64,000 bases of DNA from an uncultured Fodinibius sp. (GCA_913056455.1 CAJXMJ010000001.1:1488001-1552000), one strand, 5' to 3'. Positions 1 to 9,962 are shown, numbered from the stretch's first letter. Numbers and translations: made by a program. Notes: generated by a model from the sequence alone, not told the origin.

Positions 1-465
1 GGTGAAACTCTAGGATTTTTACCCGGAGATTTACGCGAAAAAATCGATCCTTACCTCCGGCCTTTGTATGATGCGCTGGAAGATATGATTGAATATGACC
101 GATTGGAGCTTCATTTAGCCAAAAACAGTATTGAAATTGCCCCGCTGGCGTATATGCGGGGGCGAACGCTCAACAATGCTTTTGTAATTTTAGATGAAGC
201 TCAAAACACTACCAATATGCAGATGAAGATGTTCTTGACGCGTATTGGATTTAACAGTAAAGCCATTATCACTGGAGATATCACTCAAACCGATCTTCCC
301 CATAAACAAAAATCGGGACTTATTTCCATCCAAAAAATCCTTAAGGATATTGATGGCATTTCATTTGTTTACCTGGATGAGAACGACGTGGTTCGCCATA
401 AATTAGTGCGTGATATTATCGAAGCCTACGACAAGTACGAAAATAAAAAGAATAAGAAATCGTAA
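1..465 (+). CDS. phoH: PhoH-like ATPase, C-terminal part (5' truncated by window edge)
   Basis: Frame open from base 1 ([26 protein letters not shown]...); PhoH signatures [11 protein letters not shown] and [11 protein letters not shown]. Confidence 0.9.
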   Translation, partial: GETLGFLPGDLREKIDPYLRPLYDALEDMIEYDRLELHLAKNSIEIAPLAYMRGRTLNNAFVILDEAQNTTNMQMKMFLTRIGFNSKAIITGDITQTDLPHKQKSGLISIQKILKDIDGISFVYLDENDVVRHKLVRDIIEAYDKYENKKNKKS

Positions 466-466
466 C

Positions 467-1258
467 ATGGCGACAAAGGAAGTAACTGCCCACCCTCTCT
501 ACGAAGGAACGTTTAGCGTTGGTCTGGATAAAAAATTTAATCGCATTGATCGGGATGATCCTCCTGCCAAAGGAGCGCTGAAAATTTCCCTTAATCCCTT
601 CTTAATCCAATCGGGTGACAAAAATATCCTTTTTGATGTAGGAATCGGTGATTTCGGAGAAGATACCAGTACCGATCATATAAAGAGTAATCTCGAAGCA
701 TTTGGACTAACCGAATATGATATCACCGATATTTTCGCCAGTCACCTTCATTATGATCATATAGGCGGACTGGCAGGGCAGTCGTCGGGATATTGGGAAC
801 TCACTTTTCCCGATGCAAATGTATGGGTTTCCCAAAAAGGATGGGAAAAGGTAAAAGATATGGATGAGTATTATGATGAAGAAAAAACAGAGTTTATTCA
901 TTTTATAGATGCCAAAGCGAACCTCCAATTCGTGAATGAAGAGGATCATCCATATCCCGAGATACAAATCAAAAAGATCGGTGGACACACTGAATTTTCG
1001 CAAGCTTTGTTTTTTAATGACGGTAGTCAAAAGTATTTGATGGCCGGGGATGTCTTAGCCACCCGCGGGGAAGTCAATCGGAAATTCGCGGCAAAATATG
1101 ACTTTGATGCCGATCAAAGTATGGAAGTGCGAAAAGAACTAACACAACAAGCCTACGAAGAACAATACACTATTATGGGCTATCACGATTCGCACCATCC
1201 CCTATTTAACCTAACTGATTTCGACGAACAACAGGGATACAAAATTGAAGCTATTTAA
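467..1258 (+). CDS. MBL-fold metallo-hydrolase
   Basis: ATG at 467 after the PhoH stop; HLHYDHIGG motif, later GGHTEFSQ, AGD and H residues typical of metallo-beta-lactamase fold. The ORF track start at 410 overlaps phoH and is unlikely. Confidence 0.85.
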   Translation: MATKEVTAHPLYEGTFSVGLDKKFNRIDRDDPPAKGALKISLNPFLIQSGDKNILFDVGIGDFGEDTSTDHIKSNLEAFGLTEYDITDIFASHLHYDHIGGLAGQSSGYWELTFPDANVWVSQKGWEKVKDMDEYYDEEKTEFIHFIDAKANLQFVNEEDHPYPEIQIKKIGGHTEFSQALFFNDGSQKYLMAGDVLATRGEVNRKFAAKYDFDADQSMEVRKELTQQAYEEQYTIMGYHDSHHPLFNLTDFDEQQGYKIEAI

Positions 1259-1260
1259 TA

Positions 1261-2052
1261 ATGTCATTACCAAATTTCACTAACGATATTTTTAGTTTTC
1301 TTGATGAACAAGATCTTCCCAATGATATTGAAGCAGCCATTATTCTGGGATCAGGCCTGGGGGGATTCGTCGATCAAATAAAGCATCCTAACGTTATCCC
1401 TTACGAAGATATTCCGGGTATGCCCGTTTCATCAGTACAGGGACATGCCGGGGAATTGATTATCGGAAAGATAAACGAACGCTCAGTAATTGCCTTTTCC
1501 GGGCGATTTCACCATTACGAAGGATTCTCTTTCGAGGAAACCGCTACCCCCGTTTACATTGCAAACTATCTGGCTGCTGATAAACTAATTATTTCCAATG
1601 CTGCCGGAGCCATCAACACCTCCTTCTCGGTTGGGGATCTGATGGTCATCGAAAGCATCATACGCAATAATTTAGCGATATCACCGCTGGGTCATCAAAA
1701 ACATCGGTACCAACATCATCAGTGGGTACCAAAAGTCAGAAAAATTGCCGCAGAACTCGGGCTTGTCACACAGCTGGGTAATTATATGTACGTAACCGGC
1801 CCTAATTACGAAACTAAAGCAGAAATCAGATCCTTTCGAAAAATGGGTGCTGATGCCGTGGGGATGTCCACAGCCACCGAGCTTTTCGAGGCCGCCCGCC
1901 TTAACTTAAAAAGCACCGCGATCTCGCTCATTACCAACATGTCAACCGGTGTAACGGGTGAAAAGCTCGACCACGAAGAAGTAAAAGCTGCGGCCGATGC
2001 CCGTAAAGATGATTTTGCAAAGCTCGTCAAAGCCCTCATCGAAAAGTTATAA
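1261..2052 (+). CDS. Purine-nucleoside phosphorylase (PNP/MTAP family)
   Basis: ILGSGLGGF, GRFHHYEG, GPNYETKAEIR, GADAVGMSTATE motifs. Confidence 0.9.
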   Translation: MSLPNFTNDIFSFLDEQDLPNDIEAAIILGSGLGGFVDQIKHPNVIPYEDIPGMPVSSVQGHAGELIIGKINERSVIAFSGRFHHYEGFSFEETATPVYIANYLAADKLIISNAAGAINTSFSVGDLMVIESIIRNNLAISPLGHQKHRYQHHQWVPKVRKIAAELGLVTQLGNYMYVTGPNYETKAEIRSFRKMGADAVGMSTATELFEAARLNLKSTAISLITNMSTGVTGEKLDHEEVKAAADARKDDFAKLVKALIEKL

Positions 2053-2053
2053 C

Positions 2054-2081
2054 CACTGATATGTATGTTATACATCCAGTG
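2054..2081. repeat. Inverted repeat between convergent genes (CACTG..ATGTAT..ATACAT..CAGTG)
   Basis: Read directly; sits between the stop codons of the PNP and photolyase genes, possible bidirectional terminator without a strong U tract. Confidence 0.45.
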
Positions 2082-3549
2082 TCTTTTGGCTGCTATATTT
2101 ATCCAGATACTGCTTGAGTTTTAGTTTTTTTCGGGTAGAATTACTCGTCATATAGCGCACCTTTCCGTAGATGGGACGCTCCTGCCAGGCACGATCAAAA
2201 CGACCAAAAATCCAGAAAATACCCGAATAGCTATTGGGGTCACGTCCGTCAACGGCATAACGATTATTTAGCTCAATCAGATAAGCCAGCGCAATTTCGG
2301 GATTCGGCGTCCACTCCAGTACTTTTTTGCCCCATAACATACGAAGGTAATTATGCATCACTCCCTCCTCTCTAAGCTGTGTTTGTGCGGCATTCCAAAT
2401 CTCATCATGAGTTTGAGACTGTGCAAACTCTTCCAGCTCGTAAATATATTCTCGTGGGTCATCTTTGTGCTTTTCAAGTGTCTTTAACGCCCAGTCTGGC
2501 AATGTTTCGTACTGATCGTAGTCAGGCTCATGATGCGCAAAATGAAATCCAACCTCCCGCCACGTTATCACTTCATCCAGAAACGCATCCACATTGGGAT
2601 CGCCATTAAAAAACCCACCTGTAGATCCTTTGTTAAATGTAATATTATCCAAATCCCATCCTTCGGGCTGATGCTCCAGCACAGTATCCACAATTTCGTA
2701 TTCCGATATCTTGCCAAAGTGCAGCCACGGACTTAATCCACTGGTCGCATTAATATCGGGATCGTTGCGATTCTCATCATACTTGGACAGCCCATATTGG
2801 ACAAAATGTCCCAGTTTCCCCAACGCTGCCTTGCGTGTTCCCTGTAAGTCAATTTGACCAACTGCGTGATTAATGGGTAAGGAACTAATAAATATTCCAG
2901 GACTCTTAAGCTTTTCCTCTGCCGAAGGATATTTTGACAGAAAGTTGCTCCCCAGCTCAATCTTCGACTTATTTTCAAGATCTGCCAACGGACCTTTCTT
3001 AGGGGGATTGGTGAAACACTCCACAAAATTGCGTTGCATGATCTTACGAAAGAAATAGGCGTTGTAAGGTGCTTTATCCGTAAGTCCCAATGGAATAAGT
3101 CCATTAGAATCTACCGTGATATAGGGTACATCTAATTTTGGACCTACTTTCTCATTATGCTCACGTATGATATACACCGGAAACTCATCCGAAATCACGG
3201 TACATGCGTTTTCTGCCAACTTATAGAGCAAGCCGTCCCCTGCACCAGGCTTGTCTTCCAAAAATGAGTAATAGTTAATATTGTTCTCATTCGCATACGA
3301 AAGGTTCTCTGCCATCCCCTCCATCAAAAAGTGATGGAAACGATCAGAAGCCCAGGGATAATCACAATTCAATCCTTCGTAAATTAATAGCGGCTTATCT
3401 AACTTGTTAGCCCATCCAACAGCATATTCCAGCGCGAAATTGTATTGAAAGCGCCGGTTTATCTGCATCCAGTATAGTACATAATCACCATTGGAATTTG
3501 GCTTTCTTTCATTTCGCTTAAATACACGTTTACTGTTAATATTTTTCAT
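2068..3549 (-). CDS. phr: Class II CPD deoxyribodipyrimidine photolyase
   Basis: WMQINRRFQYNFALEYA; C-terminal VDGRDPNSYSGIFWIFGRFDRAWQERPIYGKVRYM is characteristic of class II photolyases. Confidence 0.9.
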   Translation of the reverse strand: MKNINSKRVFKRNERKPNSNGDYVLYWMQINRRFQYNFALEYAVGWANKLDKPLLIYEGLNCDYPWASDRFHHFLMEGMAENLSYANENNINYYSFLEDKPGAGDGLLYKLAENACTVISDEFPVYIIREHNEKVGPKLDVPYITVDSNGLIPLGLTDKAPYNAYFFRKIMQRNFVECFTNPPKKGPLADLENKSKIELGSNFLSKYPSAEEKLKSPGIFISSLPINHAVGQIDLQGTRKAALGKLGHFVQYGLSKYDENRNDPDINATSGLSPWLHFGKISEYEIVDTVLEHQPEGWDLDNITFNKGSTGGFFNGDPNVDAFLDEVITWREVGFHFAHHEPDYDQYETLPDWALKTLEKHKDDPREYIYELEEFAQSQTHDEIWNAAQTQLREEGVMHNYLRMLWGKKVLEWTPNPEIALAYLIELNNRYAVDGRDPNSYSGIFWIFGRFDRAWQERPIYGKVRYMTSNSTRKKLKLKQYLDKYSSQKTLDV

Positions 3550-3570
3550 GATAAATTTCAGAATAATATA

Positions 3571-4554
3571 CTATTCGGGTGGAGCCATAAAAGCGGGGCT
3601 CACAGGTTCTTCGACCGTTGATTCGACTATTTCTTCAACTTCTTTCACCTGCTTATCGGTAAGCTTCCAATCAAAGACCTTCTCAAAGGTAACTTGCTCC
3701 GGTTTTCGGGCGCCCCATATAGCTGATTCAATTCCTTTATCTAAAATCCATCGGACGGCCAGGTGAATCACTTTTTGATCAAAATTATTATCCGCATATT
3801 TTTTTAACCTTTCTACTGCCTCAAGATGTTTATCAAATGTTTCACCCTGAAATTTCGGATCTGCATTCCGACGAAGATCTCCTTTATTAAAGGTTCGATC
3901 TTTACTCATCTTTCCGGATAACAGTCCGCGACATAGCGCACCATAGGTCAACAATGTTATATCATTTTCCTTGCAATATGGAATGACATCCGTTTCAATA
4001 CCGCGCTCAAATAAATTATACGGTGGCTGACAGACATGGATGGGGGCCGTTTCCCGGAATTCATCCATCTGTTTCGGGGAAAAGTTTGACACCCCAATGG
4101 CTCTAATTTTTCCACAGTCAAGAAGCTCTTGTAGTGTTTCAGCTGTCTCGGCAAAATTGGTTTCTAAATCCGGCCAGTGCACTTGGTAAATATCAATGTA
4201 ATCTGTTTGTAACCTTCTAAGAGAATCATCTACCTCCTTAAGAATACGTTCGCGAGTTGAATTGCGTTGGATATTCCCGGTATCATCCCACTCTAAACCA
4301 AATTTTGTTGCAAGCCGTATCTCATCTCGATCACCAAACTCCTGTAGAGCCTGGCCGACCATTTTTTCGCTCTTACCGAAGCCATACACCGGAGCAGTAT
4401 CGATAGTCGCCACCCCTTTTTCGAGCGCTTCTATGACCGTATCTACCGCCTGCTGGTCGTCGGAGCCACCCCACATCCAACCGCCGATAGCCCATGTTCC
4501 AAGTGTGACTCTCGAAATATTAAAGTCTAAGTTACTAACTTGTTTGAATTCCAT
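3571..4554 (-). CDS. Aldo/keto reductase family protein
   Basis: DTAPVYGFGKSEKMVGQAL, YIDIYQVHWPD, IRAIGVSNFS motifs. Confidence 0.92.
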   Translation of the reverse strand: MEFKQVSNLDFNISRVTLGTWAIGGWMWGGSDDQQAVDTVIEALEKGVATIDTAPVYGFGKSEKMVGQALQEFGDRDEIRLATKFGLEWDDTGNIQRNSTRERILKEVDDSLRRLQTDYIDIYQVHWPDLETNFAETAETLQELLDCGKIRAIGVSNFSPKQMDEFRETAPIHVCQPPYNLFERGIETDVIPYCKENDITLLTYGALCRGLLSGKMSKDRTFNKGDLRRNADPKFQGETFDKHLEAVERLKKYADNNFDQKVIHLAVRWILDKGIESAIWGARKPEQVTFEKVFDWKLTDKQVKEVEEIVESTVEEPVSPAFMAPPE

Positions 4555-4572
4555 ACTTTATAATAATTTTAA

Positions 4573-6147
4573 TTAACCTGAATAACGATCTAATTGATTT
4601 AAAAAATGCTTGGTTGATTCCTTTATGGCTTTTTTGTTCTCATCAGATTTCTTGTCGTACATATTCACCATAAAACTATTGCGTCCACTCACTTCAAAAG
4701 CTTCGCGCTGTTCATCTATAAAATTCCAATACAAATAGTTAAACGGGCATGCTCCTTCTCCGGTTTTCTTTGTAACGCTATACTCACATGACTTACAATA
4801 ATTGCTCATCTTGTTAATATAATTCCCGCTACTCACATACGGCTTTGAAGCAAGAATACCACCATCAGCAAATGTTGACATCCCCAACACATTAGGTAAC
4901 ACTACCCATTCGTAGGCATCTACATAGGCAAACCAGAACCACCTGTTCAGCTCGCGCGGATCGGTTTGAGTAAGATTACTGAAATTACTTAACACCATCA
5001 ATCGCTGAATGTGATGCGAGTAGCCCTGTTTAATCACCGCCTTTAAGCTTTGCTGCAGACAATGCATGTCCGTATCACCGGACCAAAAAAGTTCCGGCAG
5101 TCCTTTTGCAAAATTCATAAAATTTGCCTCACGAACCTCCGGCATCATCTCTTCATAATAGATACGGATAAATTCACGCCATCCCAGAATTTGGCGTACC
5201 AATCCTTCAACAGAATTGATTGGCGCGTTGCCATTTTCATAAGCTTTAATTGCCCGTTCACAAATTTCCCATGGAAGCAACAACCCATTATTCAAATACA
5301 GTGATAAGGTGGAGTGAAAAAGTGTTGGTTCGTCAGTAGCCATAGCATCTTCATAGGGTCCGAAATCTACCAACCGTTCCTCAATAAATTCATCGAGCAA
5401 CTGAAGAGCCTGTTTCCTGGTCACTGCATATCGGAAATCCTCAACTTTACCAAAATGATCTGAGTGTCGATCTACCACAAGTTCTAATACTTCTTGAGTC
5501 AATGTATCCGGCTCAAAAGACGTAACCTCGGGCACAGAATATCCTTTGGGCAGCGATTCTCTATTCTCATCATCATAGTTCCACTTTTCTCCTATCGGTT
5601 TATCGCCATTCATTAAATAGCCGGTTTGCTTTCGCATATCCCGATAAAAGTATTCCATGCGATAACCGGGCTCAATATTTTCTTTCCATTGCTCAACATC
5701 TGCAAAAAAGAAGGTGTTGGGAATTTCAGTAACTCTATCCTCAAACTCCCTTTTAACATCATCAATACTCATGCGGGTATCCCATTCCGAAGGCGTCATA
5801 TAAGTAAGCGACAAGCCCTCATATTCTTCCAGCACTTCCACAATTCCATCACCGAAAGACTGATCGGTGGCATGGTAGTAAACAGGATAGCCCGCTTTAA
5901 AGCACTCCAGCGCAAAGTGACGCATGGAACTAAGTACAAACGTTATTTTTTTCTTGTGATATGGTAATGTCTCTCCTTTCGCCTTGGACTCCATAAATAT
6001 TAACAGCGGCTTCTGTTCGCGTACCCAATCTGGCCACACCGACAAGTTTAACTGGTCGTGCAGTACAAAAACGGATCGGTCAAAAGCGTTTGGATCAGAA
6101 TACGGTATGCGGCTGTCTATTTCTTTTAAATAAGACCTGGATGACAT
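4573..6147 (-). CDS. Cryptochrome/photolyase family protein, FeS-BCP / PhrB type (prokaryotic 6-4 photolyase-like)
   Basis: Long photolyase-related protein with GWREFIRIYYEEMMP and four Cys in the MHC...YCKSC...ACPFNYLYW arrangement expected for the 4Fe-4S cluster of this family. Confidence 0.88.
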   Translation of the reverse strand: MSSRSYLKEIDSRIPYSDPNAFDRSVFVLHDQLNLSVWPDWVREQKPLLIFMESKAKGETLPYHKKKITFVLSSMRHFALECFKAGYPVYYHATDQSFGDGIVEVLEEYEGLSLTYMTPSEWDTRMSIDDVKREFEDRVTEIPNTFFFADVEQWKENIEPGYRMEYFYRDMRKQTGYLMNGDKPIGEKWNYDDENRESLPKGYSVPEVTSFEPDTLTQEVLELVVDRHSDHFGKVEDFRYAVTRKQALQLLDEFIEERLVDFGPYEDAMATDEPTLFHSTLSLYLNNGLLLPWEICERAIKAYENGNAPINSVEGLVRQILGWREFIRIYYEEMMPEVREANFMNFAKGLPELFWSGDTDMHCLQQSLKAVIKQGYSHHIQRLMVLSNFSNLTQTDPRELNRWFWFAYVDAYEWVVLPNVLGMSTFADGGILASKPYVSSGNYINKMSNYCKSCEYSVTKKTGEGACPFNYLYWNFIDEQREAFEVSGRNSFMVNMYDKKSDENKKAIKESTKHFLNQLDRYSG

Positions 6148-6224
6148 TTTCGAAAATTGTATTCAATGAATGAGTTATATCAATATATTTATTCACAATG
6201 AAGTTCCAACAAAGTGTATATACT

Positions 6225-6710
6225 ATGAGTAAACCAATTATTGGTGTGATGGGACCCGGTGAGAGAGCCTCTCAAAAGGATATAGACCATGCCTATGAAC
6301 TTGGGAAATTAATTGCTAAACAAAATTGGATCCTCTTAACAGGTGGGCGAAATATGGGCGTGATGGATGCCGCCTCTAAAGGAGCAAAACATTCGGGTGG
6401 GTTAACTGTCGGTATTCTTCCATCTGAAAATAAAGACGGTATATCTGAATTTGTTGATATCCCCATATGTACAGGGATGGGAAGTGGGCGTAACAATATC
6501 AACGTCCTTTCCTCGGATGTAATAATAGCCTGTGGAACGGGTGCGGGTACAATCTCCGAAGTCACGCTTGCACTAAAAGCCCAAAAACCGATAGTCCTGT
6601 TAAATCCTTCGAAAAATATGGTAAAGCTACTGGACAAATTGTCCTATCCTAACCCTGATATCGCCTCTTCTCCCCAGGATACTATAACCCTGATTCGTCA
6701 AATTATTTAG
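6225..6710 (+). CDS. TIGR00725/LOG-like nucleotide-binding (lysine decarboxylase-fold) protein
   Basis: MSKPIIGVMGPGE...LLTGGRNMGVMDAASKGA...GTGAGTISEVTLALKAQKP; the longer ORF begins at 6198 but MSKPIIGV is the more plausible start. Confidence 0.8.
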   Translation: MSKPIIGVMGPGERASQKDIDHAYELGKLIAKQNWILLTGGRNMGVMDAASKGAKHSGGLTVGILPSENKDGISEFVDIPICTGMGSGRNNINVLSSDVIIACGTGAGTISEVTLALKAQKPIVLLNPSKNMVKLLDKLSYPNPDIASSPQDTITLIRQII

Positions 6711-6727
6711 ATAATTCTCGGTTCAGT

Positions 6728-6755
6728 TTGACAAAATGATTAATACTATTATATT
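6728..6755 (+). promoter_or_regulatory. Putative sigma70-like promoter TTGACA-16-TATATT
   Basis: TTGACA at 6728-6733, TATATT at 6750-6755, overlapped by the dyad at 6740-6763, upstream of the BlaI-family gene. Confidence 0.4.
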
Positions 6756-6763
6756 AGTATTAA
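6740..6763. promoter_or_regulatory. Candidate BlaI/MecI-family operator (perfect 9-bp dyad)
   Basis: TTAATACTA-TTATAT-TAGTATTAA; 57 bp upstream of a BlaI/MecI-family regulator and overlapping a putative -10. Confidence 0.6.
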
Positions 6764-6819
6764 CTGATTAGGACCTAACATTAATTAGAACGTATCAATC
6801 ATAATTCAACAACTAGAAG

Positions 6820-7203
6820 ATGAAAAAATCACTGACTCCTCTTGGAGAAACTGAAATGGAAGTGCTTAATCATGTCTGGGATATGGAGGAAGCTACCGTA
6901 AAGGAAGTTCGAAAGCGAATTTTGGAAGACAGAGAAGTAGCATATACCACCATTATGACCGTCATGAAAAACCTGTCTGAGAAAGGCCTGCTCAAATATC
7001 GTAAAGACGGCGTAACCTATGTCTACAGTCCTGCGCAAAAACCGGAATCAGTTCGCTCGAATATTATCACCGATTTGATGAAGAAAGCTTTCAAGGGATC
7101 ACCAAAAGAACTGGTACAAGCTTTGGTAAACAGTGATGATCTGACTTCGGAAGACCTCACTGAAATTAAATCTATGATTGATAATATGGAGGATAAACAA
7201 TGA
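6820..7203 (+). CDS. BlaI/MecI/CopY family transcriptional regulator
   Basis: LTPLGETEMEVLNHVWDMEEATVKEVRKRI...AYTTIMTVMKNLSEKGLL winged-helix signature. Confidence 0.93.
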   Translation: MKKSLTPLGETEMEVLNHVWDMEEATVKEVRKRILEDREVAYTTIMTVMKNLSEKGLLKYRKDGVTYVYSPAQKPESVRSNIITDLMKKAFKGSPKELVQALVNSDDLTSEDLTEIKSMIDNMEDKQ

Positions 7204-8864
7204 TGGAATTCGTTGACTTACTTCAATCGTTTGGCGATCAAATGATCGAACACTTTTGGCTTCCAGTGATAGTTTGGACCTTTGTGGCTGTCCCCATTAC
7301 AATATTTTTATATAAAAGGGCATCGCTCGAACCTATCTATCACTATCACAGCCGCACGGCCCTTCTATTGGTGCTTCCACTCGGAGTCCTCGGGGCTTAC
7401 CTGATGGATATTATCAGCCGTGCCACACAGGCAGCGGGTGAGGGAATGTTCATTGTCATTCAAAATCCAATAACTGTTTCCGGGAATGCTTCAGCCCCCT
7501 CCATACTAAGTGGATTGAGCAATCCCAACTTTTGGATAGGTGCCGGTAGCATAATTGTCGGATCAGTAGCAGCGTTACTTGTGCTTAAGCTTATTTTTGA
7601 TTTTGCTCAACTCAAAAATATAGAGCAAGAATTGAATTTTTCTCCACTTACCAGTGACAAAGACTTGCTGGGAAATCTCCCATCCGAAAGTGAGAAGTGC
7701 CGAAACACATTAATCGCCTATTCTGATAGTGTAAACATTCCTTTTACTTACGGGTGGCTGAATACCAAAATTGTTATTCCGGCTGATCTAAAAAAACAAC
7801 CTTCTTCGCTCGCTATGGCCGTGCAGCATGAGTTGATACACATTAAAAATCGCGACTTTCTTCTGAATAACTTTCTGATAGTGATAAAATCTCTTTTCTG
7901 GTTTCATCCACTAATTTATAGACTCTATACGTTACGCGAAGAATACAGAGAAGTAATATGCGACAACGAGGTTTTATCCAACAAAGAATTTTCACAAAAG
8001 AAGTATGCCTCTCTCCTCTTTGATCTTGCTAAACGAGATCATCAGCAAAAATTGGCCCTCAGTATGGCTGTTAATCCTTCTTCACTAAAAAAGCGAATTC
8101 AAATCATGTCTAACCAAAATAGTCTATCTATGAATTTTCGATCGAGTTTTCTAATTACTTTTTTCGCTGCCTCACTGTTAACACTTACCATTTCTTGTAC
8201 TGATATGTCACAAGATGGCATTACCAAAAGTGAAATAGAACAAACCCAAGCCCAAATAGCTAATACACCATCTACCCCCAAGCAACCGCTATACATTGTA
8301 AATGGCGAAGAATGGGATAATGATGAATCTTCCATTCCAAAATTATCTCGTTTGAAGACCAAATACATAGAGTCGATAGATGTATTGAAAGGAGAAAAAG
8401 CCACACAGGAATATGGAGAAAAAGGCAAGAATGGTGTCATTAAGATAAGTGTATTAAATCCCGACAAAGCATTTTCTGATCTTAAAGAAGAAGTTCGCAT
8501 GGATCCCCCTCCTCCACCTGTTCCCGGCTCCAAATCAGACAAAGGAGATTATTTTGTAGCTGTTGAAAATATGCCGGAATTAGTAGGCGGACTCGCTTCA
8601 CTACAAAAAATAATGACCTATCCCGAAGAAGCAAGTGAAGCGGGTGCCGAAGGACGCGTGATCGTACAATTTATTGTTGATAAAGAAGGCAACGTTGTAA
8701 ATCCATCTATCATTAGAGGCACTCATAAAAGTTTAAATGAAGAAGCACTTCGGGTAGTTAAACAGGCCGATTTCAAGCCGGGAACACAAAACGGTAACCC
8801 AGTGCGGGTTCAATACTCGTTGCCTATTAGCTTTAAACTTTCAAACGATGATACAGAATCATAA
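7200..8864 (+). CDS. M56 (BlaR1-like) membrane metallopeptidase with TonB C-terminal domain
   Basis: AMAVQHELIHIKNRDFLLNN (HExxH), EEYREVICDNEVL; a segment resembling a TonB-receptor plug motif (LYIVNGEE...IESIDVLKGEKATQEYGEKGKNGVIKI); C-terminal AEGRVIVQFIVDKEGNV..ALRVVKQADFKPGTQNGNPVRVQYSLPISFKL. Start overlaps the blaI stop. Confidence 0.9.
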   Translation: MMEFVDLLQSFGDQMIEHFWLPVIVWTFVAVPITIFLYKRASLEPIYHYHSRTALLLVLPLGVLGAYLMDIISRATQAAGEGMFIVIQNPITVSGNASAPSILSGLSNPNFWIGAGSIIVGSVAALLVLKLIFDFAQLKNIEQELNFSPLTSDKDLLGNLPSESEKCRNTLIAYSDSVNIPFTYGWLNTKIVIPADLKKQPSSLAMAVQHELIHIKNRDFLLNNFLIVIKSLFWFHPLIYRLYTLREEYREVICDNEVLSNKEFSQKKYASLLFDLAKRDHQQKLALSMAVNPSSLKKRIQIMSNQNSLSMNFRSSFLITFFAASLLTLTISCTDMSQDGITKSEIEQTQAQIANTPSTPKQPLYIVNGEEWDNDESSIPKLSRLKTKYIESIDVLKGEKATQEYGEKGKNGVIKISVLNPDKAFSDLKEEVRMDPPPPPVPGSKSDKGDYFVAVENMPELVGGLASLQKIMTYPEEASEAGAEGRVIVQFIVDKEGNVVNPSIIRGTHKSLNEEALRVVKQADFKPGTQNGNPVRVQYSLPISFKLSNDDTES

Positions 8865-8912
8865 CCTTACCTCTTCAGAGATCTAAATACATTACTTTCT
8901 TCTGTTAGATTT

Positions 8913-8945
8913 AAAGCGGGACTTCATAGGTTCCGCTTTTTTTAT
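8913..8945 (+). terminator. Rho-independent terminator
   Basis: AAAGCGGGA-cttcatagg-TTCCGCTTT followed by a T run, downstream of the M56 gene. Confidence 0.75.
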
Positions 8946-8995
8946 TTTATTAAGGGTGATTAAAAGAAGGATATTATTAATAACATAAACTGTTT

Positions 8996-9679
8996 GTGAA
9001 AAAAACAGCAGCGCACGGAGTCCATTTATTTACTGCTTTAGGTGCAGGATTAGGCTTGTGGGCTCTCATATTAACATATAACGGGTTTTATAAAGAAACG
9101 GTTTGGGTACTGGCGATAGCTGCCATCATCGATTCTGTTGATGGCGCACTCGCACGGCTTACAAAAACAAAAGAACATGCCCCGGCTATTGACGGAGCCT
9201 TGATGGACAACATTGTTGATTTTCTCACGTGGACCATTGCTCCCCTACTCTGGATTTTTGCAACAATGGATATTCCCACATGGGTGCTCGTTATTTGTGC
9301 TATAGCAAGTGTCTTCGGATTTGCCAACACCAAAGCAAAAACCGAGGATCACTTTTTTCTGGGTTTCCCATCTTACTGGAATATAGTAGTATTTTATATT
9401 TATCTGCTTGAATTGCCCGTTATTTTTGCTTCAGCAGTTTTACTTATGTTTGCAATAGTAACATTTCTACCCGTTAAGTTTGTATATCCGTCGCGAACTG
9501 AATATTTACGGCCATTTACCTTAATCCTCGGCAGCATCTTCACAATTCAGCTTATTGCATTACTATACTATTTTGACCAATCTCCGCCGTGGCTAATTTA
9601 TAGCTCATTTCTGTTTCCGTTCTACTACTTTGGGCTTTCTTTTTTTGTAAATATTAAATCAGCCGAAACATCCCCCTAA
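8996..9679 (+). CDS. CDP-alcohol phosphatidyltransferase family protein (phosphatidylcholine/serine synthase-like)
   Basis: DSVDGALARLTKTKEHAPAIDGALMDNIVDF matches the CDP-alcohol phosphotransferase motif DG..AR..........G..D...D; multiple TM segments; GTG start. Confidence 0.8.
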   Translation: MKKTAAHGVHLFTALGAGLGLWALILTYNGFYKETVWVLAIAAIIDSVDGALARLTKTKEHAPAIDGALMDNIVDFLTWTIAPLLWIFATMDIPTWVLVICAIASVFGFANTKAKTEDHFFLGFPSYWNIVVFYIYLLELPVIFASAVLLMFAIVTFLPVKFVYPSRTEYLRPFTLILGSIFTIQLIALLYYFDQSPPWLIYSSFLFPFYYFGLSFFVNIKSAETSP

Positions 9680-9727
9680 CTCTTTCGTATTATTTCTACA
9701 AAGAATAAACAAAGCCATTAACTCATA

Positions 9728-9916
9728 TTGCTTATGGGAGCTCGACTAAAAAAATCACGAACTGATAAAATGATTACCGGTGTCTGTGGAGGCATTGCAG
9801 AGTACTTGGGATGGGATCCCACGATTGTTAGAATTATTTTTGTTATAACTACTTTTCTTGGATGGGGCAGTCCTGTTCTCCTCTATTTCATCCTTGCGTT
9901 GGTAATGCCGGAATAA
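9728..9916 (+). CDS. PspC domain-containing small membrane protein
   Basis: RLKKSRTDKMITGVCGGIAEYLGWDPTIVRIIFVI. Confidence 0.9.
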   Translation: MLMGARLKKSRTDKMITGVCGGIAEYLGWDPTIVRIIFVITTFLGWGSPVLLYFILALVMPE

Positions 9917-9924
9917 TATCCCTC

Positions 9925-9942
9925 AAACTGACTAATCAGTTT
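9925..9942. repeat. Inverted repeat downstream of the pspC-like gene
   Basis: AAACTGA-ctaa-TCAGTTT, possible weak terminator. Confidence 0.4.
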
Positions 9943-9962
9943 TGAAATTATAGCCCTATTTC

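Noticed and set aside
8099-8542. 147-aa minus-strand ORF opposite the M56 gene
   Set aside because: Shadow ORF; the sense frame has coherent domain motifs.
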